Below are positions 32,458 to 41,271 of a stretch of 64,000 nucleotides of DNA, in pieces; the first letter of the stretch is position 1; each line of letters starts with the position of its first letter. The position numbers were made by a program, and so were the translations under genes. Source of the DNA: ZC4RG30 sp965652645 (GTDB taxonomy: Bacteria; Pseudomonadota; Gammaproteobacteria; Steroidobacterales; Steroidobacteraceae). The notes under the pieces were generated by a model. It searched no databases and had not been told where the DNA came from. It saw only the letters and a program-made list of their open reading frames with translations. The stretch is from the NCBI GenBank assembly GCA_965652645.1, contig CBFGXE010000004.1, positions 1 through 64,000 on the forward strand, given 5' to 3'.

Positions 32458-34329
32458 ATGCTGCTCTCCCGCCATCAGGTTTTCAGGTTGCTGGCAGCCC
32501 TTGCGATGCTCGTGCTGCTGGCTTCCTGCCAGACGGCGCCGCAGGGCCCCGGCCCCGCTTCCGCACAACGCGCCGAGCGCCTGCTGCGCCAGGGCAACCA
32601 CGCCGAGGCCGCGCGCATGTACGAGGAGCTGGCGGAGCGCAATGCCCCGCCGGCGCGCGATGAGTTCGCGCTGGCAGCCACCCGCGCCTGGCTTGATGCC
32701 AATCGTGCCGATGACGCGCAGCGCGCGCTGCAGCTGGCCGGTGGCCAGCTTCCCGCCGCGCAGCAGTTCGAGCGCGCCATGCTCCAGGTGGAGGTCGCAG
32801 CGGCCCGCGGGCAGTACCAGGCGGCCTGGCAGCAGGTATCGCAGCTGCAGGAGCCGGCAGATGCGACCAATGCATCGCGCCTGTTCTACCTGCGGCAGCA
32901 GGTGGGACTGCGCGCCGGGCAGGTGGGGCCCGCGGTGCAGGCCGGCATGGCGCGCGACCGCGTTGCCGGCGATGAGGCCACGCGCAACCGTGCGCGGCGC
33001 GACCTGCTCACCGACCTGCGAGGCGCCATCGATCGCGGCCTGCGCATCGAGCCTGCGACAAGCCGTGATGCACTGGAGCGCGGCTGGCTCGAAATCGCGC
33101 AGATTGCCTCGGCGGCCGGACGCAGCCCGCTCAGCGCCAACACCATGATCGACAGCTGGCGGCGCCGCTTTCCCGGGCATCCGGCCGCCACCATCGTCGA
33201 CAGCGAGATCCTCGATCCTGCCGCGCGGCCTGGCGCGGGGCTCGGGCTGGCGCAGGTTTCCGGCCCGGTCGCGCTGCTGCTGCCGTTGTCCGATTCCGAT
33301 CCCGCGCGCGCCAACCTCGTGGCGCTGATCCGCGACGGCTTCCAGGCCCAGGTGGCGCGGCTGTCCGATCCCGGCCTCGCCGAGGTGCGCATCTACGACA
33401 CCGCGGCCATGCCCGTGGCCACGGCCATGCAGCGCGCCGTTTCCGAGGGCGCGGCCTTCATCGTCGGGCCACTCACGCGCGAGGAAGTCCAGGTCGCCGC
33501 CGAGCAGCGCCCGTCGCATGTGCCGGTGCTGCTGCTGAACACCCTGGCGGATGGCGGCAGCCCTGGCACCTGGCAGTTCGCGCTGGCGCCGGAGGATGAG
33601 GCGCGGCAGATCGCGCGGCAGATCGCCGGTTCCGGCGGCCGCAATGTCGTGGTGCTCGCCCCGGCCGATGCCTGGGGCCAGCGCGTCGCGGGGGCATTCT
33701 CCGCCGAACTGCATGCTGCCGGGGGCCGCGTGGTGGCCGAGAGCAGCTACAGCTTCACCCGCAACGACATCGAACCCTCGATCACCAGGGCACTGGGGAT
33801 CGATGCCGGGCGCGAGCGCCATCGCCGCGCGCAGGATGCCGCCGGCACGCGACTGAACTTCGTGCCGCGCCCCTCCCCCGGGATCGACGCGGTGTTCGTC
33901 GCCGGCTACCAGCCGCTGGCGATGCGCCAGTTCCGCCCCTTCCTGCACCACTACAACGCCGGCGACATCCCCACCTACATCACCAGCGACGGCGTGACCG
34001 GCGAGCGCACCGCCAATCGCGACCTGGAGGGCATGCGGCTGCTCGACATGCCCTGGATGCTCGACACCGTTGGCGTCGGTTATGACGCCCGCCTGGCCAC
34101 CGAGGGCCTGTGGCAGGGCCGGGGCGATGAACGCGACTCGCGCTATTTCGCCTTCGGCTACGACGCGGCGCGCATCGCCTCCGCACTGCGGCGCGGCGCG
34201 GCGGCCTGGCCCCTCGACGGTGTCACCGGTCGCCTGAGCCTCTCTCCCGAGGGGCGCATCGAGCGCCAGCTCAACTGGGCGCGGGTGCGCGACGGCAACG
34301 TGGTGCCCGCCGATCCCTCGGCACCCTGA
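32458..34329 (+). CDS. lpoA: Penicillin-binding protein activator LpoA (outer-membrane lipoprotein)
   Basis: LpoA reaches from the outer membrane to activate the bifunctional synthase PBP1A. The 623-residue protein has a lipoprotein signal with lipobox LLASC (Cys24). An N-terminal TPR-like helical domain (about residues 35-235) precedes a periplasmic-binding-protein-fold domain (about 255-600, starting GPVALLLPLSDSD). It lies divergent to rsmI and in front of yraN, the standard arrangement for this family. The start at 32458 fits the signal peptide and the adjacent -10. Confidence 0.93.
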   Translation: MLLSRHQVFRLLAALAMLVLLASCQTAPQGPGPASAQRAERLLRQGNHAEAARMYEELAERNAPPARDEFALAATRAWLDANRADDAQRALQLAGGQLPAAQQFERAMLQVEVAAARGQYQAAWQQVSQLQEPADATNASRLFYLRQQVGLRAGQVGPAVQAGMARDRVAGDEATRNRARRDLLTDLRGAIDRGLRIEPATSRDALERGWLEIAQIASAAGRSPLSANTMIDSWRRRFPGHPAATIVDSEILDPAARPGAGLGLAQVSGPVALLLPLSDSDPARANLVALIRDGFQAQVARLSDPGLAEVRIYDTAAMPVATAMQRAVSEGAAFIVGPLTREEVQVAAEQRPSHVPVLLLNTLADGGSPGTWQFALAPEDEARQIARQIAGSGGRNVVVLAPADAWGQRVAGAFSAELHAAGGRVVAESSYSFTRNDIEPSITRALGIDAGRERHRRAQDAAGTRLNFVPRPSPGIDAVFVAGYQPLAMRQFRPFLHHYNAGDIPTYITSDGVTGERTANRDLEGMRLLDMPWMLDTVGVGYDARLATEGLWQGRGDERDSRYFAFGYDAARIASALRRGAAAWPLDGVTGRLSLSPEGRIERQLNWARVRDGNVVPADPSAP

Positions 34330-34339
34330 CCCGCACCGC

Positions 34340-34726
34340 ATGCCGCCACCGGCCGATCGCCAGCAGCTCGGCCGCCACGCGGAAGACGCCGCCGCCCGCT
34401 TCCTCGAGGCGCACCGGCTCACCATCCTGCGCCGCAATTACCGCTGCCGCACCGGCGAGCTGGACATCATCGCCCGGACACCGGAAGGCGTGGTGGTGAT
34501 CGCGGAGGTACGCCTGCGTGCCAATGCCCGCTATGGCAGCGGCGCGGCCAGCGTCGACTGGCGCAAGCAGCGGCGGATCCAGCGCGCGACCTGCCACCTG
34601 CTGGCCTCCGAGCCGGCGCTGGCACGCCGGGCCTTGCGCTTCGACGTGCTCGACCTGGCGCCGGATGGCGCCGAGGGGTATCGCATCGAGTGGATCCGGC
34701 AGGCCTTCGAGGCCAGACCGCGCTAG
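34340..34726 (+). CDS. yraN: UPF0102 protein YraN
   Basis: A 128-residue member of the YraN/UPF0102 family, which has a PD-(D/E)xK endonuclease-like fold but no established role. The signature is GRHAEDAAARFLEAHRLTILRRNYR, then GELDIIARTPEGVVVIAEVR, holding the acidic residues of the fold. The usual lysine after EVR-x is replaced (EVRLRAN). It follows lpoA by ten bases and is likely in its operon. Confidence 0.92.
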   Translation: MPPPADRQQLGRHAEDAAARFLEAHRLTILRRNYRCRTGELDIIARTPEGVVVIAEVRLRANARYGSGAASVDWRKQRRIQRATCHLLASEPALARRALRFDVLDLAPDGAEGYRIEWIRQAFEARPR

Positions 34727-34757
34727 CAGGTTGCGGCAGCGTCGCGCCGGGCAGCGC

Positions 34758-35192
34758 TTATTTGACGATCTTCAGGCTCGGGCGTTTTTTCGCCCCGCCG
34801 GCAGGTCCCGCGGGCGGCGGCTCCGGCGGCGGTTCGGCGCTGGAGGGCACGGCGGTGTCTTCCGGCGGTGGCGCCTGCGGCTCGTCGGTGAACACCATGC
34901 CCTGCCCCGTCTCCCGCGCATAGATGCCCAGCACCGAGTCACAGGGCACGCGGATGCGGTGGCTCACGCCGGAGAAACGCGCGTTGAACTCCACCGAATC
35001 GGCGCTGATGGAGAAGTTCTGGGTCGCGGAGGCCGAGATGTTCAGCACGATGCGGCCTTCCTTCACGAACTGCCGCGGCACCTGCACGGCCTCGGAAGTG
35101 GCGTCGACGATGAGGTGCGGCGTCCAGCCGCAGTCGACGATCCAGTCCAGCATGGCTCGCAGCAGGTACGGTCGCCGCGAGAGCTCAGGCAA
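34758..35192 (-). CDS. sspB: ClpXP adaptor SspB
   Basis: SspB delivers ssrA-tagged proteins to ClpXP. The 144-residue protein has the N-terminal substrate-binding domain (RPYLLRAMLDWIVDCGWTPH, about residues 7-27, then NISASATQNFSI). A flexible Pro/Ala-rich linker (about 105-135) ends in the ClpX-binding tail RPSLKIVK, matching the XB motif. The linker is proline-rich. It overlaps the end of sspA by eight bases, the normal sspAB pair. Confidence 0.95.
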   Translation of the reverse strand: MPELSRRPYLLRAMLDWIVDCGWTPHLIVDATSEAVQVPRQFVKEGRIVLNISASATQNFSISADSVEFNARFSGVSHRIRVPCDSVLGIYARETGQGMVFTDEPQAPPPEDTAVPSSAEPPPEPPPAGPAGGAKKRPSLKIVK

Positions 35193-35790
35193 TGCGCATC
35201 TCCCGTTCCTGCGGCGACAGGCTCAGGCGGAAGGCCGGGCGCTGGAACAGCAGGTTCGCGTACTTGAGCAGCGGCGTGAGGTCGCGGGGCACGTCGATGC
35301 GGTAGCGCGGCAGGCGCCACAGCACCGGCGCCACGGTCACGTCCACCAGCGACAGCTCATCGCTCATGAAGTAGGGCTTGTTGCGCACGAAGTCGGCGAA
35401 CTGCACCACCAGGTCGCGCAGTTCGCTGCGCGCCTTCTCGGCCTCGGGGCTGGCGGGCGGGTTCTTGTCGAGCTTCGCGGCCAGCGTGTACCAGTCGCGC
35501 TCGATGCGGTGCAGGGCGAGGCGGAACTGCGCCCGCGACACCGGGTCCACCGGCATCAGCGGCGGATGCGGGAACCGCTCATCGAGGTATTCGATGATGA
35601 TGCGCGAGTCGTACAGCACCAGGTCGCGGTCCACCAGCGTGGGCAGCGTATGGTCGGGATTGAGGTCGAGCAGGTCTTCCGGGAAGCGCCCCGGCGTGAC
35701 GTTGACGATCTCGATCTCCACGTCCTTTTCCGCGAGGACAATGCGCGTCCGGTGGCTTGCAACCTCGTCCGGAGATGAAAAGAGGGTCAT
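35185..35790 (-). CDS. sspA: Stringent starvation protein A (GST fold)
   Basis: SspA binds RNA polymerase and sigma-70 and alters promoter choice in stationary phase and stress. The glutathione-S-transferase fold is visible: N-terminal thioredoxin-like part (MTLFSSPDEVASHRTRIVLAEK, LPTLVDRDLVLYDSRIIIEYLDERFP) and C-terminal helices. ATG 35790 was preferred to the GTG one codon earlier. It lies 15 bases after petC and is coupled to sspB, as in many gammaproteobacteria. Confidence 0.94.
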   Translation of the reverse strand: MTLFSSPDEVASHRTRIVLAEKDVEIEIVNVTPGRFPEDLLDLNPDHTLPTLVDRDLVLYDSRIIIEYLDERFPHPPLMPVDPVSRAQFRLALHRIERDWYTLAAKLDKNPPASPEAEKARSELRDLVVQFADFVRNKPYFMSDELSLVDVTVAPVLWRLPRYRIDVPRDLTPLLKYANLLFQRPAFRLSLSPQEREMRIA

Positions 35791-35805
35791 CACGGCGGAA
35801 TGGCC

Positions 35806-36585
35806 TCAGTGCACGTCTTTCCAGTATTCGTTCTTCAGCCACATCGCGAGCACGGTGAAGGTGAGCAGGAACAGCACCACCCACAGCCCGATGTTGCGGC
35901 GCCTGACCTGCCCGGGATCACCGACATAGTCGAGGAAGTTCACGGTGTCGCGCACGAAACCGTCGAACTGCTCGGGCGTCAGGCTGCCCTCGGAGAGGTA
36001 TTCGAAACGCTCCACCACGGGGCCGGCTCCATGGCCGCCGCCGCTTTCATGTCCGGCGAACACGGCCTGCTTCACGCCCTCCAGGCTCGACAGCACGGCC
36101 GGCATCGAGGCGCCATCCAGCACCAGGTTGTTGGTGCCGCTGACCTTCGTCGGATCGGCGATGAAGCCCTTGAGGAACCTGTACACCCAGTCGGTGCCGC
36201 GCGAGCGCGCCACCAGCGAGAGGTCCGGCGGCGCCTTGCCGAACCAGGCCTCGGCATCGGCCACCGGGAAGCTGGTCTTGATGTAGTCCGTCGCCTTCGC
36301 GCCGGCGGGCAGCAGCGACTCCTCCAGCAGCGCCGGCGGGATCTTGAGGTCCTCGCCCAGGCGCGACCAGCGCACGTACTTCAGCGAGTGGCACCCGAGG
36401 CAGTAGTTCACGAAGTTGGCGGCGCCACGCTGCAGCGAGGCGGTGTTCTCAACCTCGTTGCCGGCCTGCCATTCCTGCCAGTTCACCACCGTGCCGTGGC
36501 CATCGCCACCCTCGGAGGCCGCCACCGCGCCGGCAAACGCAAGGCCCGCCAGCACCAACCCTTTACGCCAGAATCCGATCTGCAT
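35806..36585 (-). CDS. petC: Cytochrome c1 of the bc1 complex
   Basis: Cytochrome c1 receives electrons from the Rieske centre and passes them to soluble or bound cytochrome c. The 259-residue protein has a cleavable signal peptide (about 1-23), the heme site C62-L-G-C65-H66, an axial Met region (DGASMPAVL) and a C-terminal membrane anchor (about 230-250, IGLWVVLFLLTFTVLAMWL). The start ATG 36585 fits the signal peptide. It is the last gene of petABC, ten bases after petB. Confidence 0.95.
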   Translation of the reverse strand: MQIGFWRKGLVLAGLAFAGAVAASEGGDGHGTVVNWQEWQAGNEVENTASLQRGAANFVNYCLGCHSLKYVRWSRLGEDLKIPPALLEESLLPAGAKATDYIKTSFPVADAEAWFGKAPPDLSLVARSRGTDWVYRFLKGFIADPTKVSGTNNLVLDGASMPAVLSSLEGVKQAVFAGHESGGGHGAGPVVERFEYLSEGSLTPEQFDGFVRDTVNFLDYVGDPGQVRRRNIGLWVVLFLLTFTVLAMWLKNEYWKDVH

Positions 36586-36595
36586 CTTGAGGCCT

Positions 36596-37846
36596 TCAGT
36601 GCGAGGAAGTGGTGATGCGCTCGGGCACCCGCGCGGTGGACTCACCCCGCGTGTAGAACGGCATCAGCACGAAGAAAGCGAAATAGAGCGCGGTGAAGAT
36701 GCGCGCCAGCAGCACGTAGATGCCCTCGGCCGGCTTCAGGCCCAGGTATCCCAGCACCACGAACGACACGGCGAACACGGTGAGCGCGATCTTCCACGTG
36801 AGCGGGCGGTAGCGCGTGGACTTCACCGGCGAGCGGTCGAGCCACGGCAGCACCACCAGGCACAGGATCGACAGCGCCATCGCCAGCGCACCCCACTGCT
36901 CGCCGGGCACGGCGCGCAGGATGGCGTAGAACGGCGTGAAGTACCACACCGGCGCGATGTGCTCCGGCGTCGAGAGCGCATTGGCCGGCTCGAAGTTCGG
37001 CGCCTCGAGGAACAGGCCACCGAAGGTGGGCACGAAGAACATCACCACCGCGAACAGCGTGAGGAACACGCCCACGCCCACGAGGTCTTTCACCGTGTAG
37101 TAGGGATGGAAGGGAATGCCGTCCAGCGGCTTGCCGTTCGCATCCTTCTTCTCCTTGATCTCGATGCCGTCCGGGTTGTTCGAGCCGTTGTGGCGCAGCG
37201 CCACCAGGTGCAGAGTGACCAGCAGCAGCAGCACCAGCGGCACGGCCACCACGTGCAGCGAGAAGAAGCGGTTCAGCGTGGCATCGGCGATGCCGTAGTC
37301 GCCGCGGATCCACTCCACCAGGCCCGGGCCGATGACCGGGATGGTGCCGAACAGGTTCACGATCACCTGCGCGCCCCAGAACGACATGTTGCCCCACGGC
37401 AGCACGTAGCCCATGAAGGCCTCGGCCATCAGCGCGAGGTAGACCGCCATGCCGAACAGCCACAAGAGCTCGCGCGGCGCCTTGTACGACCCGTAGAGCA
37501 GCGCGCGGAACATGTGCAGGTACACCACGATGAAGAACGCCGAGGCACCCGTGGAATGCATGTAGCGCAAGAGGTCGCCGAAGGGCACCTCGCGCATCAG
37601 GTATTCGACCGAGTCGAAGGCGGTGGCTTCACCGACCTTGTAGTGCATGGCGATGAAGATGCCGGAGACGAACTGGATCACCAGCGCCACCAGCGACAGC
37701 ACGCCGAAGAAGTACCAGAAGTTGAAGTTCTTCGGCGCGTAATAGCCGGTCAGCTGGTCGTGCACGAAGGCGTCGACCGGCAGGCGCTTGTTCAGCCAGG
37801 CCATGAAGCCCTTGCGCGCGGGCAGCGTGTTGTCGGGGGCGGCCAT
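36596..37846 (-). CDS. petB: Cytochrome b of the bc1 complex
   Basis: The 416-residue polytopic subunit binds two b hemes and holds the Qo and Qi ubiquinone sites. Features are paired heme histidines (HSTGASAFFIVVYLHMFR and SLHVVAVPLVLLLLVTLH regions), the Qo motif variants near WGAQVIVNLFGTIPVIG and the PEHIAPVWYF segment (PEW-like region, here PEH). A loop rich in charged residues (EIKEKKDANGKPLDG, about 220-240) is a common bacterial insertion. Start and stop overlap its neighbours by one base or leave ten bases. Confidence 0.95.
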   Translation of the reverse strand: MAAPDNTLPARKGFMAWLNKRLPVDAFVHDQLTGYYAPKNFNFWYFFGVLSLVALVIQFVSGIFIAMHYKVGEATAFDSVEYLMREVPFGDLLRYMHSTGASAFFIVVYLHMFRALLYGSYKAPRELLWLFGMAVYLALMAEAFMGYVLPWGNMSFWGAQVIVNLFGTIPVIGPGLVEWIRGDYGIADATLNRFFSLHVVAVPLVLLLLVTLHLVALRHNGSNNPDGIEIKEKKDANGKPLDGIPFHPYYTVKDLVGVGVFLTLFAVVMFFVPTFGGLFLEAPNFEPANALSTPEHIAPVWYFTPFYAILRAVPGEQWGALAMALSILCLVVLPWLDRSPVKSTRYRPLTWKIALTVFAVSFVVLGYLGLKPAEGIYVLLARIFTALYFAFFVLMPFYTRGESTARVPERITTSSH

Positions 37847-38463
37847 CAGGCGTTCTCCGTGGAGGCGTCGACGCCGATCACCAGGGTGCTGTCGTCGCGG
37901 AAGGAATAGGCCGGAACCTTCAGGTTCGTGGAGGCGGGGGAGCCGCTGAAGACGCGGCCGGCCAGGTCGAACTTCGAACCATGGCAGGGGCAGAAGAAAC
38001 CGCCCGGCCAGTCATTGCCCAGCTCGGGCGAGGCACCGGCCTCGAAGCGCGCCTTGGGCAGGCAGCCCAGGTGCGTGCAGGTGCCTTCGACCACCAGGAT
38101 CTCCGGACGCGCCGAACGCGCCTCGTTCTTCGCATAGTCCGGCTGCACCGAGGACTTTGACGTCGCGTCCTTCAGGTCGGATTCATGGCCGGAGAGCTTC
38201 GCCAGCATCTCGGGCGTGCGGCGCACGACATAGACCGGCTTCTTGCGGTACACATAGGTGACCATCTGGCCGGGCTCGAGCTTGGTGAGGTCGACTTCCA
38301 CCGGGGCGCCGGCCGCGCGGGCACGCTCGGAAGGCGCCCAGGAAGCGATGAAGGGCACCGCGGCGAAGGCCACGCCCACCGCGCCGGTGGCGGCCGTGGC
38401 AAAGGTAAGGAAGCTCCGCCGGTCCTGGTCGATTTCCGGCGCGGGAACAATGGGCTTGTCCAT
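37846..38463 (-). CDS. petA: Rieske iron-sulfur subunit of the bc1 complex
   Basis: The 205-residue Rieske protein takes electrons from ubiquinol. A twin-arginine-like N-terminus (DRRSFLTFATAATGAVGV) serves as its uncleaved anchor. The 2Fe-2S ligands are C129-T-H131-L-G-C134 and C158-P-C160-H161, with the disulfide Cys included. ATG 38463 is set by this signal. It is the first gene of petABC; a perfect TATAAT lies about 85 bases upstream. Confidence 0.95.
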   Translation of the reverse strand: MDKPIVPAPEIDQDRRSFLTFATAATGAVGVAFAAVPFIASWAPSERARAAGAPVEVDLTKLEPGQMVTYVYRKKPVYVVRRTPEMLAKLSGHESDLKDATSKSSVQPDYAKNEARSARPEILVVEGTCTHLGCLPKARFEAGASPELGNDWPGGFFCPCHGSKFDLAGRVFSGSPASTNLKVPAYSFRDDSTLVIGVDASTENA

Positions 38464-38548
38464 CAAGAGATTTTCCGAAGGCTTGACTGCTGTTCTTGCT
38501 GCCCGGCGTCCCGCCCTGGGGTAACCACTGCGATCCGGACAGCCCCGC

Positions 38549-38554
38549 ATTATA
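38549..38554 (-). promoter_or_regulatory. Candidate -10 box for petABC-sspAB
   Basis: A perfect TATAAT reads on the minus strand at 38554-38549, giving a leader of about 80 bases before petA. The expected -35 position holds ATGGGC, which is poor, so an activator may be needed. It overlaps the short divergent region in front of the periplasmic protease gene. Confidence 0.4.
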
Positions 38555-38593
38555 CACTACGGATATATGCCGCCCATGGCGCACCCTCAAGGC

Positions 38594-39679
38594 ATGAGCA
38601 CTTACCGCCGCCGACAGACCGTGCTGTTCATCGCCGCCTCGGTGGTCTGCGGCCTGGTGCTGGCGCTGCTGCTGATGAGGCTGTGGCCGGAGCTGGTGGG
38701 CCTGCCCCCGCGCGCGGATGCCGGGACGGCCGCAAATCCCCTGGAAAACGGCAGCTTTGCGCCCGCCGTGCGTCGCAGTGCCCCTGCTGTGGTCAGTATC
38801 TTCACGCGACGGGCGGAGCGGCCGGCCGGCATCGAGGAACTGCTGGATGCGCAGGACCTGCCTGATGCGCTGGGCTCGGGCGTCATCATCGATGCCACCG
38901 GCCACATCATCACCAACCAGCACGTCATCGAGGGCTCCGAGCGGATCCTCGTGCTGCTGGCCGACGGGCGCGAGGCCCCCGCCAAGGTGGTGGGCGTGGA
39001 CCGGGACACCGACCTTGCGATCCTGAAGATCAGCCTCGAGAACCTGCCGGTGATGCCGCTGGGTCGTTCGGACCGCGTGGCGGTGGGCGACGTGGTGCTG
39101 GCCATCGGCAATGCCTTCGGGCTGTCGCAGACGGTCACCTCGGGCATCGTCAGTGCCACCGGCCGCGCCGAACTGGGCGTGGCCATGTTCGAGGATTTCA
39201 TCCAGACCGATGCGGCGATCAACGACGGCAATTCCGGCGGCGCGCTGGTCAACACCCGCGGCGAGCTGATCGGCATCAACACGGCGGTGCTGGGCCGCAA
39301 CCTGAATGCCGAGGGCATCGGCGTGGCCATCCCCGTCGACCTGGTGCGCGGCGTGTTCACCGAGATCGCCACCAACGGCCGCGTGATCCGCGGCTGGCTG
39401 GGGCTGGCGCTCGACGACGTGCAGGAGGACATGGCGCGCCACGTGGGCCTCGCCCATGGCGGCGTGGTGGTCAGGAACTTCTACCGCGGCTCGCCCGCGC
39501 GCGCGGCGGGCATGGCGCGCGGCGACATGCTCGAGGCCATCGACGGCACGCCGCTGCGCAGTGCGCGCGACGCAATGGCCCGCATAGCGCGCCGCAAGCC
39601 GGGCAGCACGCTGCAGCTCACCTTCATGCGCGGGCAGCAGCGACTCACGCTGGAACTGCAAGTCGCAGAGTCGCCCTAG
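38594..39679 (+). CDS. DegS/AlgW-type periplasmic serine protease
   Basis: An inner-membrane-anchored HtrA-family protease; DegS and AlgW sense outer-membrane protein stress and cut the RseA/MucA anti-sigma factor. The 361-residue protein has one anchor (about residues 9-29), a trypsin-like domain with H110, D140 and S214 (TNQHVIEG, DTDLAILK, GNSGGAL) and one C-terminal PDZ domain (about 265-355). One PDZ domain and an N-terminal anchor fit DegS/AlgW rather than DegP. I took ATG 38594; ATG 38567 adds nine residues. It lies divergent to petABC, as in Pseudomonas relatives. Confidence 0.88.
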   Translation: MSTYRRRQTVLFIAASVVCGLVLALLLMRLWPELVGLPPRADAGTAANPLENGSFAPAVRRSAPAVVSIFTRRAERPAGIEELLDAQDLPDALGSGVIIDATGHIITNQHVIEGSERILVLLADGREAPAKVVGVDRDTDLAILKISLENLPVMPLGRSDRVAVGDVVLAIGNAFGLSQTVTSGIVSATGRAELGVAMFEDFIQTDAAINDGNSGGALVNTRGELIGINTAVLGRNLNAEGIGVAIPVDLVRGVFTEIATNGRVIRGWLGLALDDVQEDMARHVGLAHGGVVVRNFYRGSPARAAGMARGDMLEAIDGTPLRSARDAMARIARRKPGSTLQLTFMRGQQRLTLELQVAESP

Positions 39680-39723
39680 CAGCGAGCCGCCGATGGCCCT
39701 GGACGCCGGGGCGGGTGCCGGGA

Positions 39724-40983
39724 CTAGCGCGGCACGCGGCGGATCCCGGCCCCGAGCTGCGCGAACTTCTCCTCGATCGACTCGTAGCCGCGGTCGATGT
39801 GGTAGATGCGGTCGATCTCGGTGCGCCCTTCCGCCACCAGCCCCGCGATCACCAGGCTGGCCGAGGCGCGCAGGTCGGTGGCCATCACCGGCGCGGCGGT
39901 GAGCTTGGGCACGCCCTTGATGATGGCGGTGTTGCCCTCCAGGCGGATCTCGGCCCCCAGCCGCCGCATCTCCAGCATGTGCATGAAGCGGTTCTCGAAG
40001 ATGGTCTCGATGATGGTGCCCACGCCGTCGGCGACGCAGTCGAGCGCGGCGAACTGCGCCTGCATGTCGGTGGGGAAGGCCGGATAGGGCGCGGTGCGCA
40101 CGTCCACGGACTTCGGCCGCCGGCCGTGCATGTTGAGCTCGATCCAGTCCGCGCCGGTCTTCACCTCCGCGCCGGCCTCCTGCAGCTTCAGCAGCACCGC
40201 ATCCAGGTGCGCAGGTTCGGCATGGCGCGCCATCACGCGTCCGCCGGTGATGGCGCCGGCCACCAGGAAGGTGCCGGTCTCGATGCGGTCCGGCTGCACT
40301 TCATATTCGGCGCCATGCAGGCGCTCGACGCCTTCCACCACGATCCGGTCGGTGCCCGCGCCCTGGATCTTCGCGCCCATGGCGATGAGGAACTTCGCGA
40401 GGTCGACCACCTCGGGCTCGCGCGCGGCGTTCTCGATTACCGTCTGCCCGTCGGCCAGCGTGGCGGCCATCATCAGGTTCTCGGTGCCGGTCACGGTGAC
40501 CGTGTCGAGCACCAGCCGCGCACCCTTCAGCCGGCTGGCGCGGGCGCGGATGTAGCCGTTCTCGACGTGGATCTCCGCGCCCATGGCGGTGAGGCCGGCC
40601 ACGTGGATGTTCACCGGCCGCGCGCCGATGGCGCAGCCGCCGGGCAACGACACATCCGCCTGGCCGAAGCGCGCCAGCAGTGGCCCCAGCACCAGGATGG
40701 AGGCGCGCATGGTCTTCACCAGCTCATAGGGCGCGACGAACTCGCGCGCGGCGCGGGGATCCACCTCCACCCGCTGCCGCTCGCCCAGGGTGACCTGCAC
40801 GCCCATGCGGCCCAGCAGCTGGATCATGGTGGTGACGTCGTGCAGGTGCGGCACGTTGCCCACCGACACCGGCTCCTCGGCCAGCAGCGTGGCGGCCAGG
40901 ATGGGCAGCGCCGCGTTCTTGGCGCCGGAGATGCGCACCTCGCCGTCGAGGCGGCGGCCACCGACGATCTGCAGCTTGTCCAC
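39724..40983 (-). CDS. murA: UDP-N-acetylglucosamine 1-carboxyvinyltransferase
   Basis: MurA transfers enolpyruvate from PEP to UDP-GlcNAc, the first committed step of peptidoglycan synthesis. The catalytic cysteine is C117 in LPGGCAIGARPVNIH, so the enzyme should be fosfomycin sensitive. SGAKNAALPILAATLL at residues 19-34 and the end IDRIYHIDRGYESIEEK are standard. The 419-residue protein follows the BolA-family gene by five bases. Confidence 0.97.
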   Translation of the reverse strand: MDKLQIVGGRRLDGEVRISGAKNAALPILAATLLAEEPVSVGNVPHLHDVTTMIQLLGRMGVQVTLGERQRVEVDPRAAREFVAPYELVKTMRASILVLGPLLARFGQADVSLPGGCAIGARPVNIHVAGLTAMGAEIHVENGYIRARASRLKGARLVLDTVTVTGTENLMMAATLADGQTVIENAAREPEVVDLAKFLIAMGAKIQGAGTDRIVVEGVERLHGAEYEVQPDRIETGTFLVAGAITGGRVMARHAEPAHLDAVLLKLQEAGAEVKTGADWIELNMHGRRPKSVDVRTAPYPAFPTDMQAQFAALDCVADGVGTIIETIFENRFMHMLEMRRLGAEIRLEGNTAIIKGVPKLTAAPVMATDLRASASLVIAGLVAEGRTEIDRIYHIDRGYESIEEKFAQLGAGIRRVPR

Positions 40984-40988
40984 CCGGA

Positions 40989-41228
40989 TCAGCCCCCGGA
41001 GCCGGCTTCGGCCGGGGTGAGCGTGGCCAGCTGCAGGGCGTGGATCTCCCCGCCCATGCGCTCGCCCAGGGCGCGGTACACCATCTGGTGGCGCTGCAGC
41101 GGGCGCTTGCCCTCGAAGGCGGCGCTGACCACCGTGGCCTCGAAATGCACGTTGTCTTCGGAACGGATCTGGATCACGGCGTCCGGGAGGCCGGCGCGGA
41201 TCAGCTCCTCAATCTGGCTGGGCGTCAT
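40989..41228 (-). CDS. ibaG: BolA/IbaG-family protein
   Basis: A 79-residue BolA-like protein. The pattern EELIRAGLPDAVIQIRSEDNV... with HFEATVVSAAFEGK and RHQMVYRALGERM fits the IbaG/YrbA subgroup, which works with monothiol glutaredoxins on Fe-S or acid-stress functions. Its position immediately before murA is the same as in E. coli (yrbA-murA). The ATG at 41228 gives the normal length. Confidence 0.9.
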   Translation of the reverse strand: MTPSQIEELIRAGLPDAVIQIRSEDNVHFEATVVSAAFEGKRPLQRHQMVYRALGERMGGEIHALQLATLTPAEAGSGG

Positions 41229-41271
41229 GGGAAAACCTGGCGTGGGAAGCGGCAAGTGTAAGCTATCGCCC

